A stretch of 40,678 bases of DNA from Actinomycetota bacterium (GCA_016208465.1 JACQXZ010000005.1:1-40678), one strand, 5' to 3'. Shown: positions 29,733 to 38,797, counted from the stretch's first letter. Notes: generated by a model from the sequence alone, not told the origin. Translations and numbers: made by a program.

Positions 29733-30488
29733 TTATGATGCTTTCGGTTTCCAGTACCAGATACCATATTTGGGAAATTTTGATTCCATATTCATTTTAG
29801 AAAAATCCCCCCAGAAATCTGGAAGGAGGCTTGGAGCTTGCAAACATTTTACTAAATATTGTCTTATCTCATTCTTATAACGATTTTGGGTTGGATACAA
29901 ATTATTTAATATACAGCCAAGTAAAAGATCACAAATTTGAATAACTTGATATTGTTCTTTTTTTGACTCAACGGGAAGTATTTCTTTGAGGGTTGGAGTT
30001 GATTTTTCCAAAGAGTGATTACAGTTAGGTGTCGCAAAAACATCTTTCATTACTTCAATAAATTTGTCCTCGTCACATCTGGTTAAATCATCAACTAAAA
30101 GAACTCCATTGACCAGATTTTCTGTATTGAAACTTATTAACATTTCGGCAAACTTTTTGTAGGCACGAGCTTTTTTGATTTTTTCGGGTTCATTTGGTTT
30201 TCCAAAAAAGTCATAATTAATAAGCTCTTGCCTTATAACAATTGCCCTAAACCAACTGGTGCTTTTCATGAAACTATCAATAACTAATTTACACATTTGA
30301 TAGTATTCTTTATTTTTGCAATTACTGTATTTAATTTCTTTAAAGGAACCATTTTTATCTCTAAAATTAGCCTTATTCTTAATTGTTGATAATTCTTTGT
30401 GTAAGTAACGGGAATGTGGGTTAAAAAGAGCGCCTAATAGTAAATAGTCATGATTTTGATCATAACTTTCGTCAAAATAGATTAACAC
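29733..30488 (-). CDS. DUF3800-like protein
   Basis: N-terminal MLIYFDESYDQNHDYLLLGALF and internal LLVDDLTR, typical of DUF3800. Confidence 0.7.
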   Translation of the reverse strand: MLIYFDESYDQNHDYLLLGALFNPHSRYLHKELSTIKNKANFRDKNGSFKEIKYSNCKNKEYYQMCKLVIDSFMKSTSWFRAIVIRQELINYDFFGKPNEPEKIKKARAYKKFAEMLISFNTENLVNGVLLVDDLTRCDEDKFIEVMKDVFATPNCNHSLEKSTPTLKEILPVESKKEQYQVIQICDLLLGCILNNLYPTQNRYKNEIRQYLVKCLQAPSLLPDFWGDFSKMNMESKFPKYGIWYWKPKAS

Positions 30489-30558
30489 TTGCTTCTCTCT
30501 TCCCCCCTTTCAAACTATTTGCTATTTCTTCAAAAAACTCTATTTCTTTTTTTGTAAT

Positions 30559-31374
30559 TTAAGTAATAGAATCTTCTTGGGATATAATTATTGATTTATC
30601 TTCAGTTACTGCGGGTTTAACTGTTGTTTTTTTTCTTATTATTTTCTTGGAAATTATTTTTCTTGCCTCAACAGCGCCTTCGCTATCGATAATATCTCTT
30701 TTTAATACGCCTTGGACTAATGATTCTTTTATTTCATCAATTCCTATTTTAACATCAGGATAGATTTTTTTTAGTTCGCGTCTTAATATATTTAATGTAT
30801 CATCGGTTAACAATAATTGCCCTATCAGAAAACGATTTGTTGCTTGACTCTGAATACGATAATCTTGCAAGGCTTGACTTTGTAAGCCTTCTCGCGTAAG
30901 GATATAGAGATATTCAATGTCTGTTTTTGAACGGTGATTTAATGTTAAAAAGTCAATTTCTGCAACTAATTCTTGGTTGATAGGTTTCGTGAAAGATACT
31001 TTGTAAATTCGCCAAATAACGCTATTAGTTAAAATCACCCAATCAATTCCTTTATTTGCCGCATAATCAATGGCTTGTTTGGTGTGAGATTCTTTAAGAT
31101 CTAAGCCAATAGCTTTTATTTCAAGCAAAAGTTTGACTTTTGATTCTATCATAACAGCAAGATCACAATAAGTGCCACGAATCATGTGCTCTGAAGTTAT
31201 TTCAGAATATTTATCGTAACCGAAGAGTTCTGAAAGTATATCAATAACAATTATAACAGTGTCTGCTTCATTAACATCACGTGCTTTTGCTGAACTTAAA
31301 ATAGGTTGGAATCGTTTCAGTGCCTCACTTAGCCGCGTTGTTGTCTTGATAGGTATTTTAGCCACTCGAATCAT
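30559..31374 (-). CDS. Stand-alone HSDR_N-like PD-(D/E)xK nuclease-domain protein
   Basis: GTYCDLAVMIESKVKLLLEIKAIGLDLKESHTKQAIDYAANKGIDWVILTNSVIWRIYKV resembles the type I restriction R-subunit N-terminal domain. Confidence 0.7.
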   Translation of the reverse strand: MIRVAKIPIKTTTRLSEALKRFQPILSSAKARDVNEADTVIIVIDILSELFGYDKYSEITSEHMIRGTYCDLAVMIESKVKLLLEIKAIGLDLKESHTKQAIDYAANKGIDWVILTNSVIWRIYKVSFTKPINQELVAEIDFLTLNHRSKTDIEYLYILTREGLQSQALQDYRIQSQATNRFLIGQLLLTDDTLNILRRELKKIYPDVKIGIDEIKESLVQGVLKRDIIDSEGAVEARKIISKKIIRKKTTVKPAVTEDKSIIISQEDSIT

Positions 31375-31564
31375 CTCCTTTATTATTTTCTTAAAATTGC
31401 CATTTTAATTTCTATTATATATTAAATTTTTCTGAATGTGGTAGATTTTTCTAATATTTTAGGAATTAAAATTACAAAGTTTTTATTTTCAACAAATTAA
31501 CCAAAGCTGATGGGTTGGTTGCCTTTGGGAAACAGTGGATATTCCGAATTTTTTCTACACACCC

Positions 31565-32209
31565 TTATTCCTCACCCAAAACATCCCACACAAAAATCAA
31601 TAAAAACAGCCAGAAACTGCCTAGAAAAATTCCGCCTAAAACATCACTTAAAAAATGAACGCCCAGATAAAGTCTTCCGAAACAAATCATAAAGATAAGC
31701 AAACTCAAAAGCAATAATAAAATAAATCTTAAAAATGAAGATTTGATTTTTAAATAAACAAAGAAAATAATTAAACCGAAAAATGAAACCGCCATTACAG
31801 AATGTCCGCTGGGAAAACCATAATCCTTGTAACCATCTATTAAAACTCTAAAAAAAGAAGTATCTGGCCGCGGTCTTTTTATCCATTCTTTTATAAAAAT
31901 AGTTGCTGAATGAGGAATTAAACTTAACAGCATAAAAATTATTTCTTTTATTTTTAATCTGAATATAAAAAAAACCGTTAAAGGAATTAATATAAATAAA
32001 ACTCCCTTAAATGTGCCAAAAAAAGCAATAACAATCATAAATTTATCTAAGAAGGATGTATTAAATGACTGGATAAATGAAAGAATAACTAAATCCCATT
32101 TATATAAAGGATTTTTTTTAATGAAGAAAGCAAGCAGAATAAATGCCCCAAAAGAAAAAAGGGCTGTAATTAGAAAGCCCCATTTTTTAAAATGTTTATT
32201 ATTTTCCAT
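31565..32209 (-). CDS. PAP2 superfamily phosphatase
   Basis: KRPRPDTSFF, PSGHSVMAVSF, GRLYLGVHFLSDVLGG. Confidence 0.92.
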   Translation of the reverse strand: MENNKHFKKWGFLITALFSFGAFILLAFFIKKNPLYKWDLVILSFIQSFNTSFLDKFMIVIAFFGTFKGVLFILIPLTVFFIFRLKIKEIIFMLLSLIPHSATIFIKEWIKRPRPDTSFFRVLIDGYKDYGFPSGHSVMAVSFFGLIIFFVYLKIKSSFLRFILLLLLSLLIFMICFGRLYLGVHFLSDVLGGIFLGSFWLFLLIFVWDVLGEE

Positions 32210-32248
32210 TTCACCCGCTTAAAAATCCACTAGCTTGCCCTATTCCCT

Positions 32249-35062
32249 TTATTTATTTAAGGATTCCACGACATCGGCACAGCGTTTGCAAATAGTCGGA
32301 TGCTGGCTGTCCTTGCCAACTGTTTCACTATAATTCCAGCATCTCTCGCATTTTTCGCCTTCTGCTTTTAAGACAAAAACCGAGAGATCAGAAACCAATG
32401 AACTCTTAAAAGATTCAACGGGCGCTTCTGAAGTTTCAAGACTAACCTGCGAAACAATGAAAATAGTTGGCAAACTCAGCTCAAAATTCTTAAGGAAATT
32501 AATTAAATCAGAAGACCCGTGTATAACTACTTTTGCTTCAAGAGAATTGCCAATTAGTTTATCGCCTCTTGCAATCTCCAGCGCCTTTGAGGCTTCTCCC
32601 CTTATCTGAATTAACCTGTTCCACTTTTCATCAAGCGCCTTATCAAAATATTTCTTGTTTACTTCAGGATAAGAAGTTAACTGGACACTTAAAACATCTT
32701 TGCAGGCTTCGGGCAGATAACTCCATACTTCTTCGCTGGTAAAAGCAAGAATCGGAGCAAGAATTTTTATTAAGGCAGCAAGAATCTCAAACAGAACCGT
32801 CTGGGCTGACCGATATTCTTTCGATTCAGGATTAAAGGTATACATTCTGTCTTTTATAATATCAAGATAAAAAGAACTCATCTCGGTTATGCAAAAATTG
32901 TAGACTGAATGAAATACCTGATGAAATTCATATTTATCATAACTATCAATTGTTTTCTCTAACAACTGGTGAAGTTTAAGTAACGCCCATTTATCTAATT
33001 CTTCAAGCTCATTAAACGGCACAGTGTGTTTGTTGACATCAAAACTTGAGAGATTGCCCAAAATAAACCGCATCGTGTTGCGAATTCTTCTATAAGCTTC
33101 TGTAACTCTCTCCAGAATTTCCTCAGAGATTCTAATGTCGCCGGTATAATCCATTGAAGCAACCCATATTCTTAATATATCCGCCCCGGATTTCTCAATT
33201 ACTTTAAGAGGATCAATTACATTTCCTAAAGATTTGGACATCTTTTTCCCTTCACCGTCAACCACATAACCATGAGTTAAAACTGCTCTGTAAGGAGCTT
33301 CTTCCCTTGCGCCAACAGAAGCCAGAAGAGATGACTGAAACCAGCCGCGATGCTGATCGCTTCCTTCAAGATACAAATCAGCCGGCCATTTTAGTTCATC
33401 TCTTGTTTCCAATACAGCCGCGTGACTTACACCTGATTCAAACCAGACATCCAATATATCACTTTCTTTCAAGAGTTCCTGTCCTCCGCAATCAGGACAA
33501 GCAATATCAGGCGATAATATTTCTGAAGCTGATTTTTTAAACCATGCGTCTGCCCCTTCTTTTGCGAATAATTCTTCCACTACTTTCAATGTTTTCTCGT
33601 TCACTAATTCCTTTTTACATTTTTTGCAGTAAAAAACAGGAATTGGCACACCCCATGCGCGCTGTCGGGATATACACCAGTCCGGTCTTTCTTCAACCAT
33701 TGCTGTAATTCTTCTTTCGCTCCAGTCAGGAATCCAATTTGTCTTTCTGATTGCTTCAAGAGCTTTTTCTCTCAAATTACCTTTACTTACAGAAATAAAC
33801 CATTGTTCAGTTGCTCTGAATATAACCGGCTTTTTGCATCTCCAGCAATGAGGATATTGATGAGTAATCTTAGATGAATTTAATAAGAGATTTCTTGCCA
33901 GTAAATCTTCAATAATAAGCTGGTTAGCTTCAAAAATTGGAATGCCGGCAAATTTGCCTCCTTCTTCGGTAAATACGCCTTGGTTATCTACCGGCATAGG
34001 CGCAGGCAAATTATACTCAATTCCAACCAGATAATCTTCTTGTCCGTGACCGGGGGCAATATGAACACAACCGGTCCCCTGATCCAAAGTAACATGATCT
34101 GCTAAAACCACAAGGGATCCGGAATCTGTAAGGGGATGCTCGCAAATAAGCTTTTCGAGACTGCTTCCATCTATCTCAAGTAAAACTTTATATTCATTAA
34201 TTCCCACTTCTTTTAAAACCGTTTCAAGCAAGTCAGACGCTAAAATATAAATTTCATCATTTACTTTTACAGCCGAATATTTTATTCCCGATTTAACAGC
34301 TACAGCCACGTTTGCCGGCAGTGTCCAAGGGGTTGTTGTCCAGATAATAATAGATTTTTCCTCTTTATATTCATCAAGTAAATCCAAATTACTCTTTAAA
34401 GGAAACTTAACATATACAGACATTGAATCTTTGTCTTTATATTCAATCTCAGCCTCCGCTAAAGCGGTCTGACAGCTTGAACACCAATGAATTGGTTTTC
34501 TTCCCTTGTAAACAAGACCCTTCTTGTAAAGAGCGCCAAATTCTTTAACTATTGTTGACTCATATCTATGATGAAGGGTTAAATATGGATTATCCCAGTC
34601 TCCTCTTACACCTAATCTTTTAAACTGAGATGCCTGTCTTCCAACGAATTTCATCGCGTAATCACGGCATTTATCTCTTAGTTCGCTCTGGTTAATCGAT
34701 GATCTTTCCTTGCCCAACCTTTTTTCAACTTCATGCTCTATCGGCTGACCATGGCAATCCCAGCCGGGCACATAAGGCGCGTAAAAACCGCGCATTGTTT
34801 TATATTTAACTACAACATCTTTAAGTATTTTATTGAGCGCGGTTCCAACATGAATGTCGCCATTGGCATAAGGAGGACCATCGTGGAGAATAAAAGCAGG
34901 ATTATTTTGTCTTAAATTGCAAACTTGTTCATAAATATTGTTTTCTTCCCAAAATTTAAGAATTTCTGGTTCTCTTTGAGCCAGATTGGCTTTCATCGGA
35001 AAACCAGTTTGAGGTAAATTTAATGTGTCTTTATAGCTCTGTTTCTCTTTATCTTCTTTCAT
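32249..35062 (-). CDS. ileS: Isoleucyl-tRNA synthetase
   Basis: [51 protein letters not shown]-terminal zinc finger CERCWNYS...CKRC. Confidence 0.97.
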   Translation of the reverse strand: MKEDKEKQSYKDTLNLPQTGFPMKANLAQREPEILKFWEENNIYEQVCNLRQNNPAFILHDGPPYANGDIHVGTALNKILKDVVVKYKTMRGFYAPYVPGWDCHGQPIEHEVEKRLGKERSSINQSELRDKCRDYAMKFVGRQASQFKRLGVRGDWDNPYLTLHHRYESTIVKEFGALYKKGLVYKGRKPIHWCSSCQTALAEAEIEYKDKDSMSVYVKFPLKSNLDLLDEYKEEKSIIIWTTTPWTLPANVAVAVKSGIKYSAVKVNDEIYILASDLLETVLKEVGINEYKVLLEIDGSSLEKLICEHPLTDSGSLVVLADHVTLDQGTGCVHIAPGHGQEDYLVGIEYNLPAPMPVDNQGVFTEEGGKFAGIPIFEANQLIIEDLLARNLLLNSSKITHQYPHCWRCKKPVIFRATEQWFISVSKGNLREKALEAIRKTNWIPDWSERRITAMVEERPDWCISRQRAWGVPIPVFYCKKCKKELVNEKTLKVVEELFAKEGADAWFKKSASEILSPDIACPDCGGQELLKESDILDVWFESGVSHAAVLETRDELKWPADLYLEGSDQHRGWFQSSLLASVGAREEAPYRAVLTHGYVVDGEGKKMSKSLGNVIDPLKVIEKSGADILRIWVASMDYTGDIRISEEILERVTEAYRRIRNTMRFILGNLSSFDVNKHTVPFNELEELDKWALLKLHQLLEKTIDSYDKYEFHQVFHSVYNFCITEMSSFYLDIIKDRMYTFNPESKEYRSAQTVLFEILAALIKILAPILAFTSEEVWSYLPEACKDVLSVQLTSYPEVNKKYFDKALDEKWNRLIQIRGEASKALEIARGDKLIGNSLEAKVVIHGSSDLINFLKNFELSLPTIFIVSQVSLETSEAPVESFKSSLVSDLSVFVLKAEGEKCERCWNYSETVGKDSQHPTICKRCADVVESLNK

Positions 35063-35103
35063 TTGCTTTAAGCCACTTTCTTTTTTACATCATTACCATA
35101 AAC

Positions 35104-35141
35104 AAAAAAACTCCTCATTCTCTTTTTACGAGACGAGAAGT
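35104..35141 (-). terminator. Intrinsic terminator in the ileS 5' leader (attenuator)
   Basis: Minus strand ACTTCTCGTCTCGTAAAAAGAGAATGAGGAGTTTTTTT. Confidence 0.75.
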
Positions 35142-35225
35142 TGCCTTCACGTCGCCTTTTGTCTTTGAATTAACCTATCACAAATTTTAAGACAATGCAA
35201 CCTCGGACTTGAAAGGAGGATTATA
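35104..35225 (-). promoter_or_regulatory. Structured ileS leader with mutually exclusive hairpins
   Basis: -10-like TATAAT (35225-35220), then GAGGTTGC...GCAACTTC pairing and GACGTGAAG-GCAA-CTTCTCGTC hairpin (35153-35132) overlapping the terminator stem. Confidence 0.6.
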
Positions 35226-35275
35226 GAGAATTTTCAGGAGAGGCTTGACTTCTTTAACCTAAAGGTATTTGTTTG

Positions 35276-35497
35276 TTAGGCTGCCGTCAATTCTAATTTT
35301 TCTTTTGTTTCAGCAGGAAGCCTCACAGGGGCAAAATAATCCATGGGATACAAATAATCTTCTCCAGATTCATCTATCACTCGTATTTGGTGGTGTTTCT
35401 CCGCCACTCGATCTACCAAGACCTCATATATTTTTCTAATCTCCAATGAGGCTTCGTATCCACGATTGCTTACACAAACCATAAAATGTCTTTTCAT
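35276..35497 (-). CDS. Conserved hypothetical protein (cassette gene)
   Basis: MKRHFMVCVSNRGYEASLEIRKIYEVLVDRVAEKHHQIRVIDESGEDYLYPMDYF; the stop codon lies in an attC-like GCCTAAC. Confidence 0.7.
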   Translation of the reverse strand: MKRHFMVCVSNRGYEASLEIRKIYEVLVDRVAEKHHQIRVIDESGEDYLYPMDYFAPVRLPAETKEKLELTAA

Positions 35498-35507
35498 AAT
35501 TCCTCTC

Positions 35508-35738
35508 TTACAAATATTTCTTAATTTTAATTTCTTTCTTGCCTATACCGTGTCCTTCATGCCAATGAACTTCAGCATTGCGGATTAAACCGTCTACCAA
35601 TTTAATACGGCATTCCCCTTTTAATTTTCTCCAACTTGTTTTGCCATATATCTTGTTCAACCGATTCAAATTCCTAATTCCATGTCCGGTAGCAATAGTT
35701 TCAATTTCCCGTATTTGTTCTATTAGCTTGAAATACAT
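35508..35738 (-). CDS. Conserved hypothetical protein, partner of the downstream cassette gene
   Basis: KLKGECRIKLVDGLIRNAEVHWHEGHGIGKKEIKIKKYL; 10-nt gap to the next gene. Confidence 0.7.
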   Translation of the reverse strand: MYFKLIEQIREIETIATGHGIRNLNRLNKIYGKTSWRKLKGECRIKLVDGLIRNAEVHWHEGHGIGKKEIKIKKYL

Positions 35739-35775
35739 AGTTTAAATTTTAGCAGATTTCATAAAATATAAATAG

Positions 35776-35858
35776 CACTAACGCCTTAGTTCAGCGGCGT
35801 TTACCTGCAGAGCGACCAAATGGCGCAGGTAAATGTCCGCTGGAACGGATTGTTAGGC
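35776..35858 (-). other. attC: Integron attC (59-be) recombination site
   Basis: Minus strand GCCTAACAATCCGTTCCAGCGGACATTTACCTGC...GCAGGTAAACGCCGCTGAACTAAGGCGTTAG: R''/R' (CCTAAC/GTTAG) and L''/L' (CAGCGG/CCGCTG) in an imperfect palindrome. Confidence 0.88.
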
Positions 35859-35940
35859 TTATAACTTATTCTTAAGCATTTACTTGCCTAGATTTAGGCA
35901 CAAGCTTTTCATATATGAAACTTATTGCACACGTTAATCG

Positions 35941-36447
35941 CTACGCGGCCCCGTACATTGCCCACCGATTAAACCTCTTGATTGTCTTGTCGCCTGCCAC
36001 CGCTACGGCACCACCCACGGCGACCACTATGCCCGCTGCTGCGATTACTGGGCCAGCGACAAAGGCTCCAGCAAATGCTACTGGCACACCAATCCAAGTT
36101 GCCAATTCACCAGTACGAGCCATGGTTCGCCCAGTTTCAAGATGCTTCCGCGCACCAGCAGCAGCCTCGAGAGCAAGCACAGCCGGTTCCATGTGAGATT
36201 CACTTGCTAACTCAACCCACTCGCCTAATTTATTTCGCATGGCCAAAGCTTCTGGACTCGCTGCGAGGTCCAGTGTCTCCTTCAGTGTCGCCCCTATTGG
36301 GACTCTTCGAAGCTCTCTGCAGCTTAAGCGTAGTAGCTGCACCATTTCAGTCGAATCGGCAAGGTTAGGCAGTGTCATGGCTGGCGCCACAATATTGACA
36401 GTTGGAACAGCGCATAGGGCACCGAGGCGCAAGGAGGTAGTCAACAC
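35941..36447 (-). CDS. Hypothetical protein with Ala/Gly-rich hydrophobic C-terminal segment (cassette gene)
   Basis: GTG start overlaps the upstream gene by 7 nt; ATWIGVPVAFAGAFVAGPVIAAAGIVVAVGGAVAVAG; followed by attC. Confidence 0.6.
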   Translation of the reverse strand: MLTTSLRLGALCAVPTVNIVAPAMTLPNLADSTEMVQLLRLSCRELRRVPIGATLKETLDLAASPEALAMRNKLGEWVELASESHMEPAVLALEAAAGARKHLETGRTMARTGELATWIGVPVAFAGAFVAGPVIAAAGIVVAVGGAVAVAGDKTIKRFNRWAMYGAA

Positions 36448-37040
36448 CGTTTATATGCATTCATGCACGCGATGACAGGGCGAATAGCATCATAGCAAGC
36501 ACTGAGGTACTCCCAAGCGGCGAGTTGCTCTGCAGACAACCCCAATGATTCATCCTGGAAAATTGCACTGAGAATCTTCACAGTCTGCACATTTTCAAAC
36601 GATTTGCCGTCAGCCACCGCCTTCCACGCGACATAAGCATCACGAAATCGACTAATACGTTCCTCATATTCTGTAGTCGACCATCTGATTCCTCGCGACT
36701 CCATCATTCCAAGTAAAAGTTCCGCGCTAAGGCCCGAGACCTCGACCAGAGAATCAGCATGTGTCTCAACTGGAAGAATCACGCCCTCCTCAACAAGTTG
36801 ATCTTCCCACTCCCTTGGCAGCCAGAAAGGAATATGCACCCGACCACCCAGCACAAGCTGTTCAAGCGACTTGTCTATCATTTCCTGAGAAGGTCGTTTG
36901 TCCAGCAAATGCCTAACAAAACCGTTTCCTATCATAGGATCTCCTGGCAATAGCTCTTCTTGTACGGCAGCGTAAAGAAGCGCTCTTGCCATTGGCTCAT
37001 CTAGCACAACTCCAGGCTGATTTTGTATTTCATTTGACAT
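36441..37040 (-). CDS. Hypothetical protein (cassette gene)
   Basis: MSNEIQNQPGVVLDEPMARALLYAAVQEELL...; SD GAAAGGAG upstream of ATG. Confidence 0.65.
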   Translation of the reverse strand: MSNEIQNQPGVVLDEPMARALLYAAVQEELLPGDPMIGNGFVRHLLDKRPSQEMIDKSLEQLVLGGRVHIPFWLPREWEDQLVEEGVILPVETHADSLVEVSGLSAELLLGMMESRGIRWSTTEYEERISRFRDAYVAWKAVADGKSFENVQTVKILSAIFQDESLGLSAEQLAAWEYLSACYDAIRPVIACMNAYKRC

Positions 37041-37275
37041 TGCAAAACTCCTTTCAGGCATAATTTGTCTATTTAGCCTAACTATTAAGTATACTGACCC
37101 CGCCCTGCAGTCCATCTCTCAAATTTATCTATCTGAAAAACTAAGATCTATCAGTAAGTTCGGATATTTTCAGGGCCTCGCCAATTCTTCTTTGCTTAAC
37201 AAATACTGCGAATCTTTCAGTCTATCGTAATATCAGCCCGCAGTATATACAGACTAGCAAGCCACGGCTTATTAA

Positions 37276-37623
37276 TCAGAGTCGATCCGCAGGGCTGAAA
37301 ACTCCATGTCCGCCTCGGTTTAAGACGTGAGTATAGATCATCGTTGTACTAACATCCTTATTCAGAACATGGCGATAGAGAAATAAAATCGTATAGCGCC
37401 GAGCGCGAATTGCCAAGCGCACCTGGTCAAGGAGCTTTGGTTTGGTGGATGTTCTAGGCGGCATATCAGTAGTAGCAGTCTTGTTTTGAATATCACGTTG
37501 GTTAGAAGGCTTTGGTTTAGGATATAACTCTGACGGGGTTTCCCGAATGAGAAAGGAATCTTTCGGGGTACGAAACTTTTCAGAGCGGTTCTCAGAATAG
37601 GCTATCTTTGCGAACGTTTCCAT
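37276..37623 (-). pseudogene. Integron integrase (IntI) relic, internally deleted
   Basis: KPKLLDQVRLAIRARRYT (IntI N-terminus), LFLYRHVL (mid-region) and KDVSTTMIYTHVLNRGGHGVFSPADRL (IntI C-terminus) fused in one short ORF; catalytic Arg/His boxes missing. Confidence 0.85.
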
Positions 37624-37686
37624 AAAAAAATCCCCTCCAGTTAATAAGAGCTATTATGGCTGGATCGGTCACGCTTAATTATTTTA

Positions 37687-37715
37687 CTTATATCAAATTG
37701 TGTTATACCTGTCAA
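37687..37715 (-). promoter_or_regulatory. Sigma70-type promoter upstream of the IntI relic
   Basis: Minus strand TTGACA (37715-37710), 17 bp, TATAAG (37692-37687). Confidence 0.75.
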
Positions 37716-37745
37716 TCTTAGTGGGCAACAGGGGAAGCATCTTTT

Positions 37746-38039
37746 TTAAATATATTTCTCCAACTTACTTACAATCTCTTCATATGAAATCCCGGAAATA
37801 GCTATTCTTTTTAAGCGGCCGGTTTCTCCAGAGATTAGTTTAATCTGATTTTTCTTAACATCAAAAAAGCTTGCTAAAAAACGCAAGCATTCTTGATTTG
37901 CTTTACCCTCCACAGGAGGAGCCTTTATTTTTATTTTCAACGTCTCTCTATAAGATCCAACTATCTCAGTGCGTGAAGATCTCGGTTGGATCCATACGTC
38001 TAAAACAAAACTATCGCCACTCTTATTTATTTTAGGCAT
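37746..38039 (-). CDS. DUF167/YggU family protein
   Basis: VWIQPRSSRTEIVGSYRETLKIKIKAPPVEGKANQECLRFLA. Confidence 0.92.
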   Translation of the reverse strand: MPKINKSGDSFVLDVWIQPRSSRTEIVGSYRETLKIKIKAPPVEGKANQECLRFLASFFDVKKNQIKLISGETGRLKRIAISGISYEEIVSKLEKYI

Positions 38040-38051
38040 ATACCGAATACT

Positions 38052-38771
38052 CTAGTCTATTCTATAAATTAATTCATCATCACCCTCAAAATTGTCAAAG
38101 CTTATTCCGCGTTCTTTAGATGTGTCATGTGATTTTGTGGTATGAGTCTCTTCGCTTGGGTATGTATGAACAAACGAAACAGTTTCTTCCGGCTCCTCCT
38201 GAGTCATGCTGGTAGACTGAGAAGATGCAGGTTCAGCGTGATAAGTCTCAGCATGATGAGTTTCTGTATGATGACCATAATGTTCGACAGATTCTCTTGT
38301 CCACTCTTTTGTTTCATTATTTAACTGACATAAAGAATCTTCAACCGATTTAGCGCAATTCTCAAGAAGCGCTCTAAACCTGTTTCTAAATTCTTCTTCA
38401 GCCCGTCTTAATTCATTCAACTGAGCCTGAAGCTCCTGTTTTTGCATGTGAGCTTCCTGAACAATCTCTTTTGCTTTAAGTTCTGCGTCCTTAATGATTA
38501 AATCTGCTTCCTTCTGGGAGTTTCTTAAAACCTCCTCTGCCGATCTCTGGGCTGTTACGAGAGTATTGCGAAGAGTATTTTCCATGTCTTCATATTGAGA
38601 TACTTTTGTTCTTATGCGTTCAACTTTTTCCTCTGCTTCTATGTTCTCCTTAAAAAGACGTTCGAATTCTGCCGCGACTTCGTCAAGAAAGGCATCTACC
38701 TCCTCTTCACTGTAACCTCGCAACGCATGTTTGAATTCTTTGTGATGAATGTCGAGTGGCGTTAACTTCAT
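38052..38771 (-). CDS. divIVA: DivIVA-domain cell division protein
   Basis: MKLTPLDIHHKEFKHALRGYSEEEVDAFLDEVAAEFE. Confidence 0.93.
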   Translation of the reverse strand: MKLTPLDIHHKEFKHALRGYSEEEVDAFLDEVAAEFERLFKENIEAEEKVERIRTKVSQYEDMENTLRNTLVTAQRSAEEVLRNSQKEADLIIKDAELKAKEIVQEAHMQKQELQAQLNELRRAEEEFRNRFRALLENCAKSVEDSLCQLNNETKEWTRESVEHYGHHTETHHAETYHAEPASSQSTSMTQEEPEETVSFVHTYPSEETHTTKSHDTSKERGISFDNFEGDDELIYRID

Positions 38772-38797
38772 CTTGCGCTTCCTCCTTATTAGATTAT

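Noticed and set aside
29408-29767. 119-aa minus-strand ORF and the 68-aa plus-strand ORF at 29501-29707
   Set aside because: They overlap each other antisense in an AT-rich intergenic region with no recognisable domain; likely spurious.
35140-35215. Leader peptide ORF (TTG CAT TGT CTT AAA ATT ... ACG TGA) for translation-coupled attenuation of ileS
   Set aside because: No properly spaced SD and only two Ile codons; too weak.
35104-35225. Canonical T-box riboswitch call for the ileS leader
   Set aside because: No UGGNACCGCG-like T-box sequence or stem I AGUA motif was found by eye, and the leader is short; kept only as an uncharacterised structured leader.
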